DNA from: Nitrososphaera sp. | GTDB lineage: Archaea > Thermoproteota > Nitrososphaeria > Nitrososphaerales > Nitrososphaeraceae | DNA length: 54,073 nt | Direction of reading: 5' to 3' | NCBI GenBank assembly: GCA_029263715.1 | Contig: JAJUFP010000011.1 | Coordinates: 1 to 54,073 of the forward strand | Shown: positions 9,186-19,679 of the stretch, piece after piece | How the letters are laid out: each line of letters starts with the position of its first letter | Numbering within the stretch: the stretch's first letter is position 1 | Translations under genes and position numbers: made by a program | Notes under the pieces: generated by a model | The model's database searches: none | The model's input: only the letters and a program-made list of their open reading frames with translations | What the model was told of the DNA's origin: nothing

Positions 9186-10140
9186 TCTCTCTTATCATCG
9201 CTATATCCTTGTTGGGCTCGTTTCCGCCAGTGGTCAGGTAGCCGCCGGTGATAATGCCGTTGGCGCCGGCCTTCAGGGCAAGCCTGCCCTGGTCGTCCAG
9301 GTGGACTTCTCGGCCGCCGGCTATCTTTAGTATGGTCTTTGGAATGATAAAGCGCCAGACAGCTATGGTCTTGATGGCATCCATGGGCTCTATGGGCTCG
9401 TAGCCAGCCAGGGGCGTGCCCTCCCTTCCAATGAGGATGTTGATTGGAACCTCGTCTGGGTTCAAAGAAGCAATGGAAAATGCAAGTTCAAGTCTTTGTT
9501 TGACAGTCTCGCCCATCCCGATGATGCCGCCGCAGCACAGTTCAAGGCCTGCCTCCTTTACAATCCTGGCCGTGTTTACTCTGTCGGCAAAGTCATGGGT
9601 CGTGCATATCCTAGAAAAGTAACTTTCAGCTGCTTCCAGGTTGTGGTTGTAACGCTTGACTCCCAGCTCTTTGAGCCTCCTTGCCCGCTCAAGGGTGGTA
9701 AATCCAAGGGAGACGTTTACTTCAGTTCCAACCCGTCTTTTGACCTCGGTTATCGTCTCGCAGATCTGCTCAAAGTCCTTGTCTGGTGCGGCCCTGTACG
9801 CGCAGACAAGGCAGAAACTGGTTGCGCCGGTTTCTTTGGCGTGCATGGCCTGCTCGACTACTACTTCCTTTGGCAAAAGCGGGTACTTGTTAACGCCTGT
9901 CTCGTAAAACGTGGACTGGGCACAAAACGAGCAGTCTTCGGGGCATCTGCCGGACTTGGCATTGAGCAGTGCTTCAACATCCACCACATCGCCGTTGAAC
10001 CTGCGGGTGATGGTGTTGGCACACTCGGCAAGGGTCATGATGTCCTTTGTCGCAATCAGCCTTTCGGCCTCTTCAAAGGTTATCCTGCCTCCGTCCAGCA
10101 CCTTTTGCATGCAGCTGACGATAAATGCCGAATCTGACAA
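9160..10140 (-). CDS. bioB: Biotin synthase (radical SAM)
   Basis: 326 residues from a TTG start. BioB inserts sulfur into dethiobiotin to form biotin. The radical-SAM cluster motif CPEDCSFC (CxxxCxxC) is near residue 55, followed by NHNLEAAESYF and CCGGIIGMGET, which belong to the second-cluster and SAM-binding regions of the family. It is the first gene of a bioB-bioF unit. A TATA-like stretch about 25-35 bases upstream is framed by a BirA-type half-site pair, and the second copy of the palindrome lies farther upstream. Confidence 0.96.
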   Translation of the reverse strand: MSDSAFIVSCMQKVLDGGRITFEEAERLIATKDIMTLAECANTITRRFNGDVVDVEALLNAKSGRCPEDCSFCAQSTFYETGVNKYPLLPKEVVVEQAMHAKETGATSFCLVCAYRAAPDKDFEQICETITEVKRRVGTEVNVSLGFTTLERARRLKELGVKRYNHNLEAAESYFSRICTTHDFADRVNTARIVKEAGLELCCGGIIGMGETVKQRLELAFSIASLNPDEVPINILIGREGTPLAGYEPIEPMDAIKTIAVWRFIIPKTILKIAGGREVHLDDQGRLALKAGANGIITGGYLTTGGNEPNKDIAMIREIGLKAAQD

Positions 10141-10153
10141 TTTGGAATCGATG

Positions 10154-10186
10154 CTGTCAACTGGTAATTAAAACTTTGGTTTACAA
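10154..10186 (-). promoter_or_regulatory. BirA-like biotin operator overlapping the bioB TATA box
   Basis: GGTTTACAA at 10178-10186 is an exact copy of the conserved BirA half-site. The opposite half at 10154-10162 (CTGTCAACT) matches TTGTAAACC at 6 of 9 positions, and the spacer is exactly 15 bases. The spacer contains GTAATTAAAAC, the likely bioB TATA box 24-35 bases before its TTG start. Binding here would block TBP. BirA-type signals of this design are known from bacteria and some archaea; the second half is weak, so this remains an inference. Confidence 0.55.
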
Positions 10187-10203
10187 CTAGCGCTTTTCAG
10201 GTA

Positions 10204-10231
10204 ATGTTTCTAAATTCGAGTTTAGAAATAT
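10204..10231. promoter_or_regulatory. Palindrome, copy 2, upstream of bioB
   Basis: A 28-base dyad centred between 10217 and 10218, with two mismatched pairs and core half-site TTTCTAAATTC. It lies in the divergent region between bioB and the beta-propeller gene, about 30 bases upstream of the bioB TATA box. It belongs to the same family as the copies at 7997, 18931 and 19135. Confidence 0.7.
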
Positions 10232-10300
10232 CTCTTGAAAATATAGAAAATTTACTTTAGGCAGTATTGCAACCAACTGCACCGTAATCCTGTATCAATA

Positions 10301-11329
10301 ATGTTTTATAGATTCTTGTCCATACTAACCCAGATGCAGGCTGGAATCATTTCTGTCGTTGTTGCGTTAGTTCTAGTCGCAAGCATCTTTTCAATATCGC
10401 AGTCAAGTCCAGTCAAGGCAGAATCTTCCACCGTCAACTTTGTAACAAGGTTTGATGCTACAAAAGGCGAGCTTCCAGAAGGACTGGCTGTTTTCCTTGG
10501 GCGGAAATACGTAAGCATGGCGCCGCAGGTTCAGGCCTACAAGATAGACACCGATGGAAAGATGTCGCCGTACGGCATGTGGCCAAAAGCAAATCCCGGC
10601 GAAGCCTTCATGGTCGGCATGACCTTTGACAGTAAAAAGAACTTGTACGCAGCCCTACCATCATTTAACGAGCAGGTCAAGACTGGCGTATACAAAGTCT
10701 CGTCTGCAACCGACGAAGCCACATTGTTTGCAACGCACCCGGACATGAAATTCCCAAACGATGTCATATTTGGCAAGAAAGGCCGCATGTTCATATCCGA
10801 TAGTTTTGATGGAAGCATCTTTGTTGTAGAAAAAGACGGCACGGTCGGCAAGTGGCTTTCAAGCGACCTTTTGAAGGCAAACAGTACGAATTGTTCTGAA
10901 ACAAGGCTTGGCTTTGACATCGGCGCCAACGGACTTGCCTACTACAAAAACAATATCTATGTTGCCAATACCCTGGCCGCAACTATCCTAAAGATCCCGA
11001 TCAATGAAGACGGGTCCGCCGGAAACCCGGAGATATTCTTGGGTCCGGATTGCAGCAGTCTGGTTGGAATCGATGGAATTACAGTAGACAGGGACGGCGA
11101 CATTTTTGCCGCCATCAACCTGCAAGACAAGATAGTCAGGATTTCGTCAGATAAAGAACTAACCGTCGTTGCCGAAAAACAGGGAATGGACTTTCCGGCC
11201 AGCATAGAACTGGCAAGGCATACCGGCAAATATTCCCTTTATGTCACGAACTTTGGCTTTGTAAATGCAAACAAGGGTCTGGTTCCTGATACTGGAATAA
11301 TCAGGATAAGCGTAAACAACTATCAATAA
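10301..11329 (+). CDS. Exported beta-propeller (SMP-30/NHL-like) protein
   Basis: 342 residues. The N-terminus holds one hydrophobic segment (about 15-35, IISVVVALVLVASIFSISQS), a signal peptide or anchor. The rest is blade-like repeats: GMTFDSKKNLYAALPSF, FPNDVIFGKKGRMFISDSFD, IDGITVDRDGDIFAAINLQD and FPASIELARHTGKYSLYVTN. This is the pattern of six-bladed SMP-30/gluconolactonase or NHL propellers. The enzymatic activity, if any, is unknown. ATG 10301 is used; ATG 10334 is a shorter option. It shares a divergent region with bioB, but a role in biotin metabolism is not evident. Confidence 0.75.
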   Translation: MFYRFLSILTQMQAGIISVVVALVLVASIFSISQSSPVKAESSTVNFVTRFDATKGELPEGLAVFLGRKYVSMAPQVQAYKIDTDGKMSPYGMWPKANPGEAFMVGMTFDSKKNLYAALPSFNEQVKTGVYKVSSATDEATLFATHPDMKFPNDVIFGKKGRMFISDSFDGSIFVVEKDGTVGKWLSSDLLKANSTNCSETRLGFDIGANGLAYYKNNIYVANTLAATILKIPINEDGSAGNPEIFLGPDCSSLVGIDGITVDRDGDIFAAINLQDKIVRISSDKELTVVAEKQGMDFPASIELARHTGKYSLYVTNFGFVNANKGLVPDTGIIRISVNNYQ

Positions 11330-11628
11330 CTCGGCTTTTTTGGCCGTCCGGAGCGTGGGTTTTGGCCATGTTTTCTGGCAGTTTATGACCGCCAGATTTT
11401 CCGATGTACAAAGGCCCAGGAATCTGAAAACCGTCATAGCTTTTGGCAGACAGGACCGTTCAAAAAAGGACCGCTTTTTAGAATGTATGAAAATTAGCTC
11501 CGTTTTTTTACCTTTGATTTTGAGCCCTGACAGCATCGGTAGTTCAATAAAAACAGTCACCCTTTTTGAACGGCGGATTCCAATTTTTTGACCAACCGGC
11601 TGTTAAACCGTTCTAGGCAAAAAAGGCA
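11330..11628. repeat. Intergenic region with 14-base inverted arms before the recombinase
   Basis: About 300 bases without a convincing gene. CCGTTCAAAAAAGG at 11456-11469 and CCCTTTTTGAACGG at 11560-11573 are inverted copies with one mismatch and a 90-base spacer. The second arm lies about 55 bases before the recombinase start. Paired inverted sites next to a serine recombinase suggest an accessory or crossover site, or an operator for its own gene. This reading is inference. Confidence 0.45.
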
Positions 11629-12221
11629 ATGAAGTATGCCTTTGCGTACCTGCGGGTGAGCACCGAAGAGCAGACGGTCCAGAACCAGAAACTTGCCCTT
11701 GAAAAGTGGGCGCAGGAAAGCAACTACCAGATACTGGACTTTTTTGAAGATTCGGCCACCAGCGGCAGGATTCCGGCCACCCAAAGACGCGGCTTTCAGG
11801 ACATGCTGGAACTGGTCAGGACCGCGCCGGTTGATGCAATCCTGGTCTACGAATTATCCAGGGTGGGCAGAACCTTCTGGGACACCCTTGACGCTATAAA
11901 GGCCATTGAACAGTACGCGCCACTGATCTCCTGCTCCCCAAGGGAGTCTTTTCTTCAGACCACGGAGCCAAGCGTAAGAAAGCTGATGATTGGAATCCTG
12001 ACCTGGGTTGCAGAACGGGAGCGGGAGATGCTGGTGCAGAGGACCAAGGACGGCATGGTCCGGGCCAGAGCCGCCGGCAAGAGAATCGGCAGGCCGCAGA
12101 AACCCATCGACAAAAACCGGCTGATCTCGCTTCTTGCAGAAGGCCAGCCAAAGGCAAGGATTGCCAAGTCCTTGGGAGTTTCAAAAGCCACGCTGTACAA
12201 GGAGCTTCGGCAGGTGGCCGG

Positions 12222-12225
<4 letters not shown>
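11629..12225 (+). CDS. Serine site-specific recombinase (resolvase/invertase family)
   Basis: 198 residues. The N-terminal catalytic domain starts MKYAFAYLRVSTEEQTVQNQ, with the nucleophilic Ser in YLRVSTEEQ; the Arg-rich VYELSRVGRTF and EREREMLVQRTKDGM follow. After a GRPQKP linker the C-terminus is a Hin-like helix-turn-helix (LLAEGQPKARIAKSLGVSKA). This is the order of resolvases and invertases. It is not the IS607 transposase order, where the DNA-binding part comes first, and no tnpB is adjacent. The stop overlaps the bioA stop from the other strand. It sits inside the biotin island and could have shaped it. Confidence 0.9.
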
Positions 12226-14816
<2,591 letters not shown>

Positions 14817-14868
14817 GGCTTTTGAAAACAGAGTAGGTTTATTAAATCTGATTGTAAATATAAGTAAA

Positions 14869-15291
14869 ATGTCAAAGGTAGCAGTATCTTTAGGCCTGCT
14901 TATAGCATCGCTTGTACTTTTGATAATTTACGGAGCAGACGCCTCGGTGGCATCCTCAAGCCCCAACCACAGGGGCTTTTTGCCGCTTGACGAGTCGGTG
15001 AGGGGAGCAGGGTTTGGAGGCGGCGCCGTGGTGATGTCGATAATCGCTTTTGTCATAGGCCGAAAAGAGCCTTCATACATAATCACTATCCTGCTGTTTG
15101 TAAACGGCGGCCTTATCATTGCTGGAATGCTGGCCCTGATAGGCCAGGGAGCTCTGGCCTCGGAGAACGCGGAAGGCGCGATGCGCACCATTGGCACAAC
15201 GATGGGCCTTGGCGGAATACTCGTGGGACTTGGCGCATGGAAGGCTGCCAGTGACCGGCGCGTCGTTGGAAAGGAACAAGCCCAGAGATAA
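14869..15291 (+). CDS. Four-helix membrane protein of unknown function
   Basis: 140 residues with four hydrophobic segments, at about 5-24 (VSLGLLIASLVLLIIYGADA), 47-64 (AGFGGGAVVMSIIAFVIG), 70-92 (YIITILLFVNGGLIIAGM) and 105-125 (GTTMGLGGILVGLGAWKA), and a short basic C-terminus. No motif suggests transport or catalysis. The next small gene starts at the base after its stop, so the two are very likely translated together. Confidence 0.7.
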   Translation: MSKVAVSLGLLIASLVLLIIYGADASVASSSPNHRGFLPLDESVRGAGFGGGAVVMSIIAFVIGRKEPSYIITILLFVNGGLIIAGMLALIGQGALASENAEGAMRTIGTTMGLGGILVGLGAWKAASDRRVVGKEQAQR

Positions 15292-15414
15292 TTGACCAAG
15301 TGCACAAGATGCGGCATTGAAGCAGACAAAACGTACAGCTGCATACATACCGACGACAAAGAGACCTGCGTTGAATGCTATCAAGAGATACACTGGCTCC
15401 TTAACAACCAGTGA
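15292..15414 (+). CDS. 40-residue zinc-finger mini-protein
   Basis: A TTG start directly abuts the stop of the membrane protein gene. The product MTKCTRCGIEADKTYSCIHT is followed by a second half with CVECYQEIHW, giving two CxxC pairs plus extra Cys and His. This makes a compact zinc knuckle. Strict coupling, Cys spacing and the absence of other frames support a real gene, although it is very short. A function with the upstream membrane protein is likely but unknown. Confidence 0.6.
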   Translation: MTKCTRCGIEADKTYSCIHTDDKETCVECYQEIHWLLNNQ

Positions 15415-15458
15415 ATCAAGATAACTTTTTTTAACGATACCAACGTTTTTCAAGTTAA

Positions 15459-16145
15459 TTGAAAGCAGTGATACTTGCCGGCGGCTATGGTAAGCGTCTC
15501 AAGCCGCTGACGGATGAAAAGCCAAAACCGATGATAGAGGTACTGGGCACTCCCATCATAGAGTGGCAGATAAAGTGGCTATCAAAACACGATATAAAGG
15601 AGTTCATCGTCTGCGTCGGCTACATGAAGGAGCACATCATCAACCATATCGGAAGCGGGGCCAAGTTTGGCGTCAAGGTCGGCTACGCCGTCGAAGAAGA
15701 GCCGCTTGGGACAGGGGGCGCCCTCAAGAACGCCGAAAGCCTGTTGTCTGGCCAGAACGATTTCTTTATGATAAACGGCGATATACTGACCAACCTGGAT
15801 CCAAACAAACTGCGGGACGGCGGCAGCTCCAACGCCATAGCCCTGGTACCCCTCAAGAGCCCGTACGGCGTCGTCGAGATTGGAGGCGACTCCAAGGTGC
15901 AGCGGTTTGTTGAAAAGCCCAGCATCCCAGACCGGTGGATAAACGCCGGAGTCTATCACTTTACCAAGGAAGTGTTTTCTTATCTGCCGGAGAACGGCAA
16001 CATCGAGGTAACCGCCCTGCCGGCCATGGCAAGGGATGGAAAGCTGCATGCAACAAAGTACGAGGACGTTTTCTGGCGCTCCATCGATTCCCACAAGGAC
16101 ATCGATGAGGCTGCCAGGGAGATCAGGGAAGAAAGCACGTCATGA
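15459..16145 (+). CDS. Sugar-phosphate nucleotidyltransferase
   Basis: 228 residues from a TTG start. MKAVILAGGYGKRLKPLTDE with KPKPMIEVLG is the nucleotide-binding signature of mannose-1-phosphate guanylyltransferase- and glucose-1-phosphate thymidylyltransferase-like enzymes. EEEPLGTGGALKNA, MINGDILTNLD (metal Asp) and VEKPSIPDRWINAGVY complete the NTP-transferase fold. The C-terminal beta-helix of longer members is absent. The product would be an NDP-sugar for glycans; the exact sugar cannot be told. Its last 4 bases overlap the next start (ATGA), so it heads an operon. Confidence 0.88.
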   Translation: MKAVILAGGYGKRLKPLTDEKPKPMIEVLGTPIIEWQIKWLSKHDIKEFIVCVGYMKEHIINHIGSGAKFGVKVGYAVEEEPLGTGGALKNAESLLSGQNDFFMINGDILTNLDPNKLRDGGSSNAIALVPLKSPYGVVEIGGDSKVQRFVEKPSIPDRWINAGVYHFTKEVFSYLPENGNIEVTALPAMARDGKLHATKYEDVFWRSIDSHKDIDEAAREIREESTS

Positions 16146-17104
16146 GGGTCGGCTACAGCCTCGGACCGCTGCTCTCAGCAGACGAGGTTCTCTCCTGCGC
16201 CAGGATGGCCGACGAACACAACGTTGACTCTATCTGGGTGCCAGAATCCTGGGGCAGGGAGTCCTTTGCAACGCTTGGAGCCGTCTCGCAGGTCACAAGG
16301 CGTGTCAGGCTTGGCACGTCCATAATCAGCATCTTTGCAAGGACGCCGGCCACCGTGGCCATGGGCGCAACAACCCTGGACATGCTCTCAGGTAGCAGGA
16401 CGGTAATAGGCCTTGGGACCAGCACCGAGGCCATAGTGGAAAACTGGCATGGAGTCAAGTTTGAGCAGCCAGCAACAAGGATGAGAGAATACGTGGAATG
16501 CCTCAAACTGATGCTGAGCGGCGAGAAGGTCAACTACAATGGCCGATTCTTCAAGGTAAGCAACTTTAAGATCCTGCACACGCCGCCAAGAAAGCATGTG
16601 CCGGTCTTTGTTGCAGCGGTAAACAAGAACATGGTATCGCTGGCATCAGAGCTGGCCGACGGCGTGATTTTCTACCTTCGCCCGCTAGACGAGTTAAAGA
16701 AAACCGTCGCCCAGCTGAGGTCAGGGCGCAAAGATTTTGAGGTGGCCCTTTCCCTTATCTGCGCGGTCTCTAACAAGGAGCCAGACAAGGCAAGGGAACG
16801 GGCCGCAAGAACGCTGGCGTTTTACATCGCGGTTGGCAAGTATTACAGCCGGTTTTTGGCAGAAAACGGGTTCAGAGACGAGGTGGGCCGGATAACAGAA
16901 GAGTACCGCAAGAACGGCGGCGACGCGGCAGGCCGGCAGGTCACCGACAGAATGCTTGAATCCCTGACTATTTGTGGATCGTCTGAAGAATGCATCAGGT
17001 CTTTAGAGAGGTTTGTATCGGCCGGGATAACGCTTCCAATCCTGCAGACAAACCCGGTATCCGACGCAGAAGGTTCATTTAGGGAAATGCTGTCAACCTT
17101 CTAG
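16142..17104 (+). CDS. LLM-class F420-dependent oxidoreductase
   Basis: 320 residues, (beta/alpha)8 luciferase-like fold. Visible are VGYSLGPLLSADEVLSCARM, DSIWVPESWGRESFATLGAV, VRLGTSIISIFARTPATVAM and VIGLGTSTEAIVENW, all typical of F420-using members such as methylene-tetrahydromethanopterin reductase. This lineage makes F420, so it is the probable cofactor. The substrate is unknown. It overlaps the nucleotidyltransferase by ATGA and is one base from the thiolase, so it may reduce an intermediate handled by the thiolase/DUF35 pair. Confidence 0.85.
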   Translation: MRVGYSLGPLLSADEVLSCARMADEHNVDSIWVPESWGRESFATLGAVSQVTRRVRLGTSIISIFARTPATVAMGATTLDMLSGSRTVIGLGTSTEAIVENWHGVKFEQPATRMREYVECLKLMLSGEKVNYNGRFFKVSNFKILHTPPRKHVPVFVAAVNKNMVSLASELADGVIFYLRPLDELKKTVAQLRSGRKDFEVALSLICAVSNKEPDKARERAARTLAFYIAVGKYYSRFLAENGFRDEVGRITEEYRKNGGDAAGRQVTDRMLESLTICGSSEECIRSLERFVSAGITLPILQTNPVSDAEGSFREMLSTF

Positions 17105-17105
17105 G

Positions 17106-18197
17106 TTGCGCAGGGTAGCTATCGCGGCATCTCAGACAGCCCGGTTCACCAAGACTTCTGAAAAATCGATATTTGAGCTGGCCTGCGAGCCCTGCATAGA
17201 CATTGTCAAGTCTGTCCGGGATATCGATGCAGTCCTGCTTTCCACCTGCTCAACTGAGCAGTACAGCTCCACCATTGTATCAGAGATGCTGGGCATCAAA
17301 CCCAAGATCTCGCATAGAATTGACAACCTCTGCAATTCTGGCACCAACGCCATCGCATCGGCCTATTCCATGATCGTTGCCGGCCTGTGCGATTCGGCCC
17401 TGGTAATTGGCGCAGAGAAATCCGACAGCAAAGGCAACCGCCTGGTCTGGGACATCACCCGGGGATCGTTTAACTTTCCAGTGCACTGGGCGGCCATGTT
17501 TGCAAAGGCCCACATGGGAAGGTTTGGCACTACAGAGCAGCAGATGGCCGCAGTCTCGGTCAAGAACCGCAAAAACGCAGCCAAAAACCCAAACGCGCTG
17601 TTCCGCAAGCCGGTGAGCCTTGAGGAAGTCATGAGCTCAAGAAGGATTGCAGATCCCATAAAACTGCTGGACTGCTCCCTTGCCTGCGACGGTGCCTCCG
17701 CCGTGCTCTTGCTCTCGGAGGAAAGGGCAAAGAAGGTTGAGAACCCGGTCTGGATCAACGGGATTGGTCAGCAGACAAACTCGGCAAGTTTTGCTGGCGC
17801 TGCAGAGAACCTCTCGGCCCTGGAGACGGCCAGCCGCGCGGCACACGACGTGTACAGGATGGCCGGCGTCAGGCCATCGGACATTGACGTGGCAGAGGTT
17901 CATGATGCGTTTACCATCCTTGAGATAATGGCGTACGAAGACCTTGGTTTTGCCAAGAAAGGCGAGGGTGGCAAGTATGCCGAGAAAAACGAGATAGCAG
18001 TAAACCCCCGTGGAGGCATACTTGGCTGCGGCCACCCCATCGGCGCTACCGGTGTTTCTCAGGTATCAGAGATAGCATGCCAGCTGGCCGGAACTGCCGG
18101 CAAAAGACAGGTCAAGGATTGCAGGACGGGTCTTGTGCACAACCTGGCAGCCGCCGGCTCGTCTGCAACAGTCATGGTCCTGGGTGTGCAGAAATGA
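17106..18197 (+). CDS. Thiolase (acetyl-CoA acetyltransferase / SCP-x type)
   Basis: 363 residues from a TTG start. The nucleophile Cys lies in RIDNLCNSGTNAIASAYSMI near residue 76, the His in EVHDAFTILE, and the C-terminal Cys/His pair in GGILGCGHPIGATGVSQ. These are the complete thiolase catalytic residues. The length is that of the short archaeal class that pairs with a DUF35 protein, which follows at once. It could condense acetyl-CoA for isoprenoids (with HMG-CoA synthase, not in this window) or act on another acyl-CoA. Confidence 0.9.
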   Translation: MRRVAIAASQTARFTKTSEKSIFELACEPCIDIVKSVRDIDAVLLSTCSTEQYSSTIVSEMLGIKPKISHRIDNLCNSGTNAIASAYSMIVAGLCDSALVIGAEKSDSKGNRLVWDITRGSFNFPVHWAAMFAKAHMGRFGTTEQQMAAVSVKNRKNAAKNPNALFRKPVSLEEVMSSRRIADPIKLLDCSLACDGASAVLLLSEERAKKVENPVWINGIGQQTNSASFAGAAENLSALETASRAAHDVYRMAGVRPSDIDVAEVHDAFTILEIMAYEDLGFAKKGEGGKYAEKNEIAVNPRGGILGCGHPIGATGVSQVSEIACQLAGTAGKRQVKDCRTGLVHNLAAAGSSATVMVLGVQK

Positions 18198-18532
18198 GAC
18201 AGTTTCTAGACTACATCAAGGCCGGCAGGTTCCGAGTCCCTGTATGCACCTCCTGCAGGACAAAGGCCTGGCCGCCGTCGCCGTACTGCCCAAAATGCCT
18301 CTCAAGGACAGCATTTCGAAAAGTCAAAACTACAGGCACGCTGCTAGAGTTTTCATCATCCCACGTCAGGGATCATGAAGGCCTTTTCGGCGTAGTCGAT
18401 ATGGATGGAATAAGGCTTGTGGGCTCTTTTGATCCTGATGCAAGCCTTTCTGTGGGCATGAAGGTAAGGATGTCAAGGTGCGGCGTCAGCGATGCAGGCA
18501 CGCCGTACTACTGGTTTGATGTCGTCAAATGA
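18194..18532 (+). CDS. DUF35 zinc-ribbon/OB-fold acyl-CoA-binding protein
   Basis: 112 residues from ATG 18194, overlapping the thiolase stop (ATGA). The N-terminus has a zinc ribbon (PVCTSCRTKAWPPSPYCPKC), followed by an OB-like strand region (TTGTLLEFSSSHVRDHE, FGVVDMDGIRLVGSF). DUF35 proteins sit on thiolases in archaea and bridge them to HMG-CoA synthase by holding the CoA intermediate. That this one binds the adjacent thiolase is a strong inference from coupling. Confidence 0.9.
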   Translation: MRQFLDYIKAGRFRVPVCTSCRTKAWPPSPYCPKCLSRTAFRKVKTTGTLLEFSSSHVRDHEGLFGVVDMDGIRLVGSFDPDASLSVGMKVRMSRCGVSDAGTPYYWFDVVK

Positions 18533-18571
18533 ATGCTTAATAAATGCAAGGGTGGTACAAATCCTGATCAT

Positions 18572-18931
18572 ATGAGTTATGACAGGTTTGTTGATGAGCG
18601 GCTCCTCACCAGCCGGGATGCCCTAAACCGCATGCAGATAAAGATGAAGCTGGTCGAGATCGACGAAGGTGCAAGGGATTTTTCCCAGCGTTTTGGCCGC
18701 CGTGTCCTTGTTAAGAAGGTGCTGCTTACCATCAAGTATACAGAGACCCAAGAAGTGGAGGAAAAAGAGCTGGACATCGAAGAGATAGAAAAGAGGATAA
18801 GAAAGGAGCGCCTGTACAGCTCGACAAACAGGTGGCTTGCCCCAAGTGACATCAAGAACAATTATGTGGTTGCAAACAAGCACCTGGATCTGCTGGCCGA
18901 TGCCCTGGCTTTGGACATAATAAAGGTATGA
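18572..18931 (+). CDS. Unknown 119-residue charged protein
   Basis: MSYDRFVDERLLTSRDALNR, then FSQRFGRRVLVKKVLLTIKY and a long acidic/basic helix (EEKELDIEEIEKRIRKERLY). No known motif. The frame opens at ATG 18533, right after the DUF35 stop. ATG 18572 is preferred because an AT-rich CTTAATAAAT lies about 25-30 bases before it, as for leaderless genes here. The stop codon coincides with the first base of palindrome copy 3. The function is unknown. Confidence 0.6.
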   Translation: MSYDRFVDERLLTSRDALNRMQIKMKLVEIDEGARDFSQRFGRRVLVKKVLLTIKYTETQEVEEKELDIEEIEKRIRKERLYSSTNRWLAPSDIKNNYVVANKHLDLLADALALDIIKV

Positions 18932-18958
18932 TGTTTCAAAACTCGAATTTAGAAAGAT
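18931..18958. promoter_or_regulatory. Palindrome, copy 3 (imperfect)
   Basis: A 28-base dyad centred between 18944 and 18945 with three mismatched pairs and left half-site TTTCAAAACTC. It starts at the last base of the upstream stop codon. It faces copy 4 across a 176-base gap that holds no recognised gene. Confidence 0.6.
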
Positions 18959-19049
18959 TACTGAAGAACACCTGGGACCCATGTCACCGTCGCTAATTCG
19001 ATAATCCAAAATCTGCAGTTATTGGGAGATGTTTACGCTTGTTTGATTA

Positions 19050-19070
19050 TGTATCTAATCATTAGATACA
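19050..19070. repeat. Perfect 9-base inverted repeat, 3-base loop
   Basis: TGTATCTAA and TTAGATACA enclose TCA. It sits midway between palindrome copies 3 and 4, in a gap between convergent genes. It may form a small hairpin at the end of both transcripts or be a second operator type. Nothing else is seen in 18959-19134. Confidence 0.55.
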
Positions 19071-19134
19071 TTTAGCAGACCAGACTGAAGCAGGCTTTGA
19101 AGGCTGTCGGTCATTTTTTGAATAACTCAACTTG

Positions 19135-19156
19135 TTTCAAAATTCGAATTTTGAAA
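19135..19156. promoter_or_regulatory. Palindrome, copy 4 (perfect 22-base core)
   Basis: The two 11-base halves (19135-19145 and 19146-19156; left half TTTCAAAATTC) are exact inverse copies. It lies three bases past the stop of the winged-helix gene on the minus strand. As with copies 1 and 3, it is within a few bases of a stop codon. Confidence 0.7.
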
Positions 19157-19158
19157 TG

Positions 19159-19608
19159 TCATGAGATGGGTCGCTTCATCCACACCCGGATGGTTTCAAC
19201 CCAGAACGCCACAGTTCCTGCCAGGGCAAAGCCAATGGCGTAGACATCCAGGTTGCTGTAATTCAAGACAAGGTAGGCAATCAGCATGGTGGTGAAAAAT
19301 GCCGCAAAAAACGAAAGCCGGGGGACCGCTACGCCACCGACATTGACAAAGGCCTGCAGCACGCCCACCTGGACCTTTTGAACGACATAATATCTTCCGT
19401 ACTCATCCTGGTCTATGAGTGCCAGAGTTACCAGTTTTTCTATGTGGTAGTTGGCCACGCTAGGGCTTGAGAACTCTAGGTCGCGCTGCACTTCCCTGAC
19501 GCCAACAGGCTCTTTTCTTTTTATCATGTACATGTAGACCTGAAGGGTCTTGCCCTTCAGCTGATCTTCTATCCGGTTTTCAGAACGGGAATCGCTGTCT
19601 TTGTCCAA
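19159..19608 (-). CDS. Membrane-associated winged-helix transcription regulator
   Basis: 149 residues from a TTG start. Residues about 20-75 form a winged helix (LQVYMYMIKRKEPVGVREVQ, FSSPSVANYHIEKLVTLALI, DEYGRYYVVQ). Two hydrophobic segments follow at about 100-120 (LSFFAAFFTTMLIAYLVLNY) and 125-142 (IGFALAGTVAFWVETIRV). A DNA-binding domain tied to the membrane suggests signal-coupled control. Target genes are unknown. Palindrome copies 3 and 4 are nearby but lie at its 3' side, not at its promoter. Confidence 0.8.
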   Translation of the reverse strand: MDKDSDSRSENRIEDQLKGKTLQVYMYMIKRKEPVGVREVQRDLEFSSPSVANYHIEKLVTLALIDQDEYGRYYVVQKVQVGVLQAFVNVGGVAVPRLSFFAAFFTTMLIAYLVLNYSNLDVYAIGFALAGTVAFWVETIRVWMKRPIS

Positions 19609-19679
19609 GCCGTTGTGTCACGCAAACGATAATCTTTTGCAGTTGCCAAACGCTATAAAGCTATCGTGATGAGAAATAG

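Noticed and set aside
7997-10231. Palindromes as terminal inverted repeats of an insertion sequence
   Set aside because: They enclose biosynthetic genes, no transposase and no target-site duplications; each copy is itself a full dyad rather than one end.
11340-11591. 83-codon frame before the recombinase
   Set aside because: No motif, odd composition, and it covers the inverted arms; more likely a regulatory gap.
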